Assembly (NCBI GenBank): GCA_005877185.1
Contig: VBPQ01000037.1
Coordinates: 1-15,770 of the forward strand
Length of the DNA: 15,770 bases
DNA from: Nitrososphaerota archaeon
GTDB lineage: Archaea; Thermoproteota; Nitrososphaeria; Nitrososphaerales; Gagatemarchaeaceae
Reading direction: 5' to 3'
The translations under genes and the position numbers were made by a program. Below, piece after piece: positions 12,883 to 15,770 of this stretch (position 1 is the stretch's first letter; the number at the start of each line of letters is the position of its first letter). The notes beneath the pieces are model-generated. The model saw nothing but the letters and a program-made list of their open reading frames with translations. It was not told the DNA's origin and did no database searches.

Positions 12883-13380
12883 ATGAGGAACGAAGTTCTT
12901 GGCGCTGTCATGGCTGCCGTGATCACATTCGCCTTCGTCGCCGGCATTGCCACGGGGACTTTTCTCAAGAGCAACAGCGTTACGATTTTCACAACGCAGA
13001 CCACAAGCACGGTAACAACCAACTCTAATTCCACGACCTGCGTAATCCTAGCAGAAGGAAACCTGATACTGACCGTATTAAACAGCTCGAGCGGGAAACC
13101 CATCAGTTCAGTACCTGTCACAATCGCTCACCTGGCACCATATTGTCCTCCGAATCCGCACACTACGTCAAGCCTGGGGACGATGAACACGAACGGGTCG
13201 GGGATCATCACCTGCTGCAGCGATGTTGGTGAATACTACTTGAAGGTCAATTACCTCGGAAGCTACTCAGTCAACGCTTCGATTGGGCCGGAAAAAGCTA
13301 CCTGCATAACATTGAGGATACCGTCAGGGGAACTGAGCATAACGTATTCGCAATCGTTTCAGACTAGTTGTTCCAGCTGA
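12883..13380 (+). CDS. Membrane-anchored extracellular protein with Ig-like beta domain
   Basis: The 165-residue protein has a hydrophobic N-terminal segment at about 6-28 (signal anchor or signal peptide), then a Thr/Ser/Asn-rich linker (FTTQTTSTVTTNSNSTT). A beta-rich domain follows: GNLILTVLNSSSGKPISSVPVTI, then TMNTNGSGIITCC and GEYYLKVNYLGSYSVNASIG. The 'gkPi..vpVti ... tn.nGsg ... G.Y.lkV.Y' pattern resembles carboxypeptidase-regulatory/PEGA-type Ig folds used in surface proteins. Several cysteines (VILAEG is preceded by Cys, then PYCPP, TCC, ATC and TSC) suggest disulfides outside the cell. Function unknown. The ATG start is clear. It ends 85 bp before the converging vapC. Confidence 0.7.
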   Translation: MRNEVLGAVMAAVITFAFVAGIATGTFLKSNSVTIFTTQTTSTVTTNSNSTTCVILAEGNLILTVLNSSSGKPISSVPVTIAHLAPYCPPNPHTTSSLGTMNTNGSGIITCCSDVGEYYLKVNYLGSYSVNASIGPEKATCITLRIPSGELSITYSQSFQTSCSS

Positions 13381-13465
13381 GCTAGGGGCACACGAGACTC
13401 TAGACAAGGCTGCTGAGTCAACCGAAACCTCCTGCCATGGGTCGCTCTTCGATAGCTCGCCTAAC

Positions 13466-13912
13466 CTATTCAAGAAATACCACACTGTATTCCTTAACCA
13501 ATTCATCCAGCCGTTTAGCCATCTCCTTCCCCCTCTTCCTGAAGAGCGCCTTCCCTCCCGACATCTTTGCAGATGCCAGCACATATGAATCCGTCAAAGC
13601 CAATCCAAATCTTCCCTTGATGTCTCCGGCCATGATGTCGAGCTCGAGTGATGGTTCCGGGATGGAGATGTTTGGCGCCTTGTAAAGCCATTCGATGAGC
13701 TTTCCGGCCCTCTGTTCAGGTCCTTTGAGACTTAGCTTACGGTATATCCGAGAGGATACATGATATGTTTCGGCTAGGACTTCATGGGGAACGAACGCAA
13801 GAATTCGTCCTTCAGCGATATTTCTGAAGACCGCTTCGGCTTCCCTGTGCAGGTCCCCCTCGAGGTCGATGTACTCAGCAGCCACGCCTGTATCAAGAGA
13901 GAGAAAACTCAA
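13466..13912 (-). CDS. vapC: VapC-type PIN-domain ribonuclease toxin
   Basis: The 148-residue PIN-domain protein has D7 in FLSLDTGVAAEYID, E44 in VPHEVLAETYHVSSR and D108 in FGLALTDSYVLASA, the core acidic residues that hold Mg2+ in this nuclease family. The usual fourth acid after the last strand is not obvious; the segment reads ALFRKRGKEM, a variant seen in archaeal PIN proteins. VapC toxins cleave RNA (tRNA or rRNA in studied cases) and are neutralised by VapB. The start is a TTG at 13912 that overlaps the vapB stop by 4 nt (TTGA), so translation is coupled and the antitoxin is made first. Confidence 0.85.
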   Translation of the reverse strand: MSFLSLDTGVAAEYIDLEGDLHREAEAVFRNIAEGRILAFVPHEVLAETYHVSSRIYRKLSLKGPEQRAGKLIEWLYKAPNISIPEPSLELDIMAGDIKGRFGLALTDSYVLASAKMSGGKALFRKRGKEMAKRLDELVKEYSVVFLE

Positions 13913-14172
13913 CTCTCCACGCCGAGAGCCCTGAGGAGCCTTATTACCTTCTCCTCATCTCTTGCTCGCGAACCCAGGAGAGCCTCTTCAACAATCTTGC
14001 TTCCGGCTTTCGCAAAGATGTCCGAGGGAGGTTCCATGCCGGCCTGAATGACGACCTTCTTGTCCCCAACAAGCTCAAGTTTTACCGCGTCGCCTGGCTT
14101 AAGACCTAGCTTATCTCTCATGTTCTTGGGTATGACCAGCTGACCCTTGGAAGACAGCTTAACCGTCGACAT
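13909..14172 (-). CDS. vapB: AbrB/MazE-type VapB antitoxin
   Basis: The 87-residue protein starts with a swapped-hairpin AbrB domain: MSTVKLSSKGQLVIPKNMR, then KLGLKPGDAVKLELVGDKKVVI. Residues 46-87 form an acidic/helical tail (DIFAKAGSKIVEEALLG, ending RALGVES) that would wrap the toxin. It should bind its own promoter as well as VapC. The frame is open to a TTG at 14211, but ATG 14172 is preferred because the family begins there and a TATA-like box starts 30 nt upstream. Confidence 0.87.
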   Translation of the reverse strand: MSTVKLSSKGQLVIPKNMRDKLGLKPGDAVKLELVGDKKVVIQAGMEPPSDIFAKAGSKIVEEALLGSRARDEEKVIRLLRALGVES

Positions 14173-14194
14173 ACTAGTTGTAAGAATCTGGTAA

Positions 14195-14202
14195 TACTTA
14201 AG
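14195..14202 (-). promoter_or_regulatory. TATA-like box for vapBC
   Basis: The minus strand reads TTAAGTAT, beginning 30 nt before the ATG at 14172, which implies a leaderless antitoxin message. VapB would be expected to bind nearby. Confidence 0.45.
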
Positions 14203-14313
14203 TCTTACCAACCTTCAATCATGTTTCGGCCCCTCGCCCAATGCAAGTTGTGACTGCTTATCGGCGTGAGCCGCTTCACCTAGCGTGGGGCTCATGGAAA
14301 GGCGAGGCTGCAT

Positions 14314-14322
14314 CTTAAAATA
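14314..14322 (+). promoter_or_regulatory. TATA box for the second cupin gene
   Basis: CTTAAAATA lies about 40 nt before the TTG start at 14355, so a leader of about 12 nt is likely. Confidence 0.45.
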
Positions 14323-14354
14323 ACGCGAGTGGCGGTGAGGTTCCTGAGCACGAT

Positions 14355-14651
14355 TTGGTCGAGCACATACTGAAGGTTGCGCCGAAGTCGGCGAAGGTGG
14401 TCTTCGAGAACGACAAGATCCGGGTCATAGAAATCGCGATGCGAAAGGGACAGAAGCTCACCATGCACTCTCACATGCCGAATCTCACATACGGAATCAC
14501 GAACAGCAGACTCAGAACCACTTCCCCTGATGGGAAGTCTGGGGTCGTCAGAATGAAGAAGGGAGAGGCCTCGTGGTCGGACGGGAGCTCGCACTCGGTG
14601 GAAAATCTTGGCGGGCTTTCGCTTATCCTGTCCATCGAGCTGAAGGGCTAG
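14355..14651 (+). CDS. Small cupin-fold protein (98 residues)
   Basis: The product is a minimal cupin. FENDKIRVIEIAMRKGQKL leads into motif 1 with H38 and H40 (TMHSHMPN), and later GEASWSDGSSHSVENLGG supplies H80 as the third likely metal ligand. The pattern 'END.vRV.e....pG....mHsHp ... eHsvENlG' is common in single-domain cupins of unknown role from soil bacteria and archaea. No catalytic function can be named. The start is TTG at 14355; no in-frame ATG occurs until residue 29. It is divergent from vapBC with 182 bp between, which hold no other gene that I can see. Confidence 0.72.
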   Translation: MVEHILKVAPKSAKVVFENDKIRVIEIAMRKGQKLTMHSHMPNLTYGITNSRLRTTSPDGKSGVVRMKKGEASWSDGSSHSVENLGGLSLILSIELKG

Positions 14652-14744
14652 CGAAGACCGCCTGCCGAACGACCGGAACCCCCCGGCCAGCGCTAGCCCT
14701 ACAGCAATCCTCCTATCCCGACAGGACTAATCTTCTTCCCTTTC

Positions 14745-15020
14745 CAATCGAGATTCCTAGGATGCGCGCTTCGGCTCCGAAGAGACTAATGGTTGCGCCA
14801 GAGTCTCGACAAGTTCTCTCCTTCGCTGGCGGTTTCTCTCGGCTCTTCTTACCCCGGAGCGTGGCTCCTCGTCCCCAGCCAAGGGGCGAGCTCGATGATG
14901 ATACACGCACCAGCACGCGAAGGCGCCGGGAGCAGGATGCGTCTCGAAAAGTCTCGCGAAGTCTGGCAAAGTGGTCTTTGTTGACCGCTTCGTAGCGTAT
15001 TCCGAAGCTGATGCCATCGT
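14745..15020 (-). pseudogene. Frame-broken GNAT-like acetyltransferase remnant
   Basis: The minus strand shows fragments of one recognisable protein in alternating frames. ISFGIRYEAVNKDHFARLRETF (about 14950-15014) looks like the N-terminus of a GNAT family. In another frame comes ACWCVYHHRARP (around 14890-14916), then ERNRQRRRELVE (around 14804-14840). These match, in order and spacing, the 'CWC.Y.. ... ERNR..KR.LV' region of that family. The continuation returns to the first frame (ATISLFGAEARIL) and then ends. At least two frameshifts and loss of the CoA loop make an intact protein impossible. The assignment is from family memory, so it stays moderate. It occupies most of the 494-bp gap before the SDR gene. 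Confidence 0.45.
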
Positions 15021-15113
15021 GCCGGACAGAGCGCTCAAGCACCTTGCCTAAGGTTTGCTGAGGGCCGAGGTCGAATTTCCGACCTGCGCGCTCCTTCACC
15101 GATACGCTAGACG

Positions 15114-15120
15114 TTATTAG
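15114..15120 (+). promoter_or_regulatory. TATA-like box for the SDR gene
   Basis: TTATTAG begins 32 nt upstream of the ATG at 15146, consistent with a leaderless transcript. Confidence 0.4.
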
Positions 15121-15145
15121 GTGCAAGGTCAGACGCTCCTTTGAA

Positions 15146-15770
15146 ATGCCGCAATCTTCGCCTGCGACGCACGACGGCACGCTCAAGACAACGCTGGCGG
15201 ATCACGTCGCAATAATCGGTGGTGGCAATGGAGGTATGGGTGAGGCGACAGCATGGAGGTTCGCGAGAGAAGGCGCCAAAGTCGCGGTTCATTTCTCTGG
15301 CTTGACAGGCGCGTCCGGTCGCAGGGCCGAAGGAATCGTCGACAACCTTCACAAATCTGGTTTCGAAGCAATCAGCGTCAAAGCTGACGTCAGGAGCTTC
15401 CCGGAAGTTGAGCGAGCCGTGGGCCGCGTCGTATCGAAATGGGGGAAAGTCTCGTCACTGGTATCCTTCGTGGGCCTCCCTTCATCATTCGAACGCTGGC
15501 AAGAGGACCCTCTCGAATTGTCTGAGCAGGATCTTCTTAGCGCCGTGAAAGTCGACTTCGTAGGTTCCTACCATTTCATAAGGGCTGTTCGTAAACACAT
15601 GAAGAAGGCGCGGTATGGCAAGATTGTCCTAGTTAGTTCTAGTCCGACGATTTACGGTGACGACGCCGGTTACAGATATGTCTTGGGAAAGGACCTCAAC
15701 AGAATCACGGTAAAGTCGCTGGCCGCCAGACTCATTCGTGAGGACGGCGTGTATCTGAACGCGATTGCGC
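15146..15770 (+). CDS. Short-chain dehydrogenase/reductase (partial, C-terminus outside window)
   Basis: The first 208 codons are visible and open to the window edge. The Rossmann glycine motif is GGGNGGMG at 25-32 (a variant of TGxxxGxG), D81 in KADVRS is the adenine-contact Asp, Ser164-166 in KIVLVSSSP holds the catalytic Ser, and Y178-V-L-G-K182 is the YxxxK pair. The NNAG motif is replaced by SFVGL at 107-111. SDRs oxidise or reduce hydroxyl or keto groups with NAD(P)H; the substrate is unknown. The N-terminal 18 residues form an extra polar tail. ATG 15146 is the first start after the promoter box. Confidence 0.85.
   Translation, partial: MPQSSPATHDGTLKTTLADHVAIIGGGNGGMGEATAWRFAREGAKVAVHFSGLTGASGRRAEGIVDNLHKSGFEAISVKADVRSFPEVERAVGRVVSKWGKVSSLVSFVGLPSSFERWQEDPLELSEQDLLSAVKVDFVGSYHFIRAVRKHMKKARYGKIVLVSSSPTIYGDDAGYRYVLGKDLNRITVKSLAARLIREDGVYLNAIA

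Noticed and set aside
1..15770. CRISPR arrays, insertion sequences, rRNA or integrase genes
   Set aside because: No regularly spaced direct repeats, transposase motifs or recognisable rRNA segments were seen on either strand.

Overview
This looks like archaeal chromosomal DNA, probably Thermoproteota/Nitrososphaeria-like. The DNA is GC-rich. Many start codons are GTG or TTG and lie about 28-32 nt downstream of the first base of an A/T-rich TATA-like box, as expected for leaderless transcripts. Shine-Dalgarno sequences are mostly absent. A DUF973-family membrane protein, a VapBC pair of archaeal type and an F420-type LLM oxidoreductase fit that assignment. The exact lineage cannot be fixed from the sequence alone.

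The left part (1-9058) reads as a transport and catabolism block made of short, divergent or convergent units. It opens with the N-terminus of a Rieske ring-hydroxylating oxygenase alpha subunit (minus strand, cut by the window edge). Next comes a branched-chain-amino-acid-type ABC importer split into two converging units: permeases LivH-LivM on plus and ATPases LivG-LivF on minus, with no substrate-binding protein in the window. Then follow a GlcG/HbpS-like protein, a cupin directly abutting a DUF2848 (fumarylacetoacetase-like) hydrolase, an ACMSD-type amidohydrolase, an LLM-class oxidoreductase, a DUF3891 protein and an isochorismatase-like cysteine hydrolase. A ring oxygenase, a flavin/F420 oxidoreductase, a cupin, a decarboxylase-type amidohydrolase, a FAH-like hydrolase and an amidase-type hydrolase beside a small-carboxylate importer suggest uptake and breakdown of an aromatic or heterocyclic acid or amide. 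The substrate is not visible from the sequence.

The middle part (9059-12729) holds a structured intergenic stretch with a 45-codon small ORF, a DUF973 five-helix membrane protein, proC (pyrroline-5-carboxylate reductase), a small ABM-like ferredoxin-fold protein and a GNAT acetyltransferase. A 19-bp imperfect intergenic repeat occurs three times (9141, 11224, 12762).

The right part (12730-15770) is more accessory in character. It contains a membrane-anchored Cys/Thr-rich extracellular protein, a VapC-VapB toxin-antitoxin pair with a 4-nt overlap, a second small cupin, a frame-broken GNAT remnant, and the first 208 codons of a short-chain dehydrogenase/reductase that runs off the window.

All function calls come from reading motifs. 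No database search was possible.
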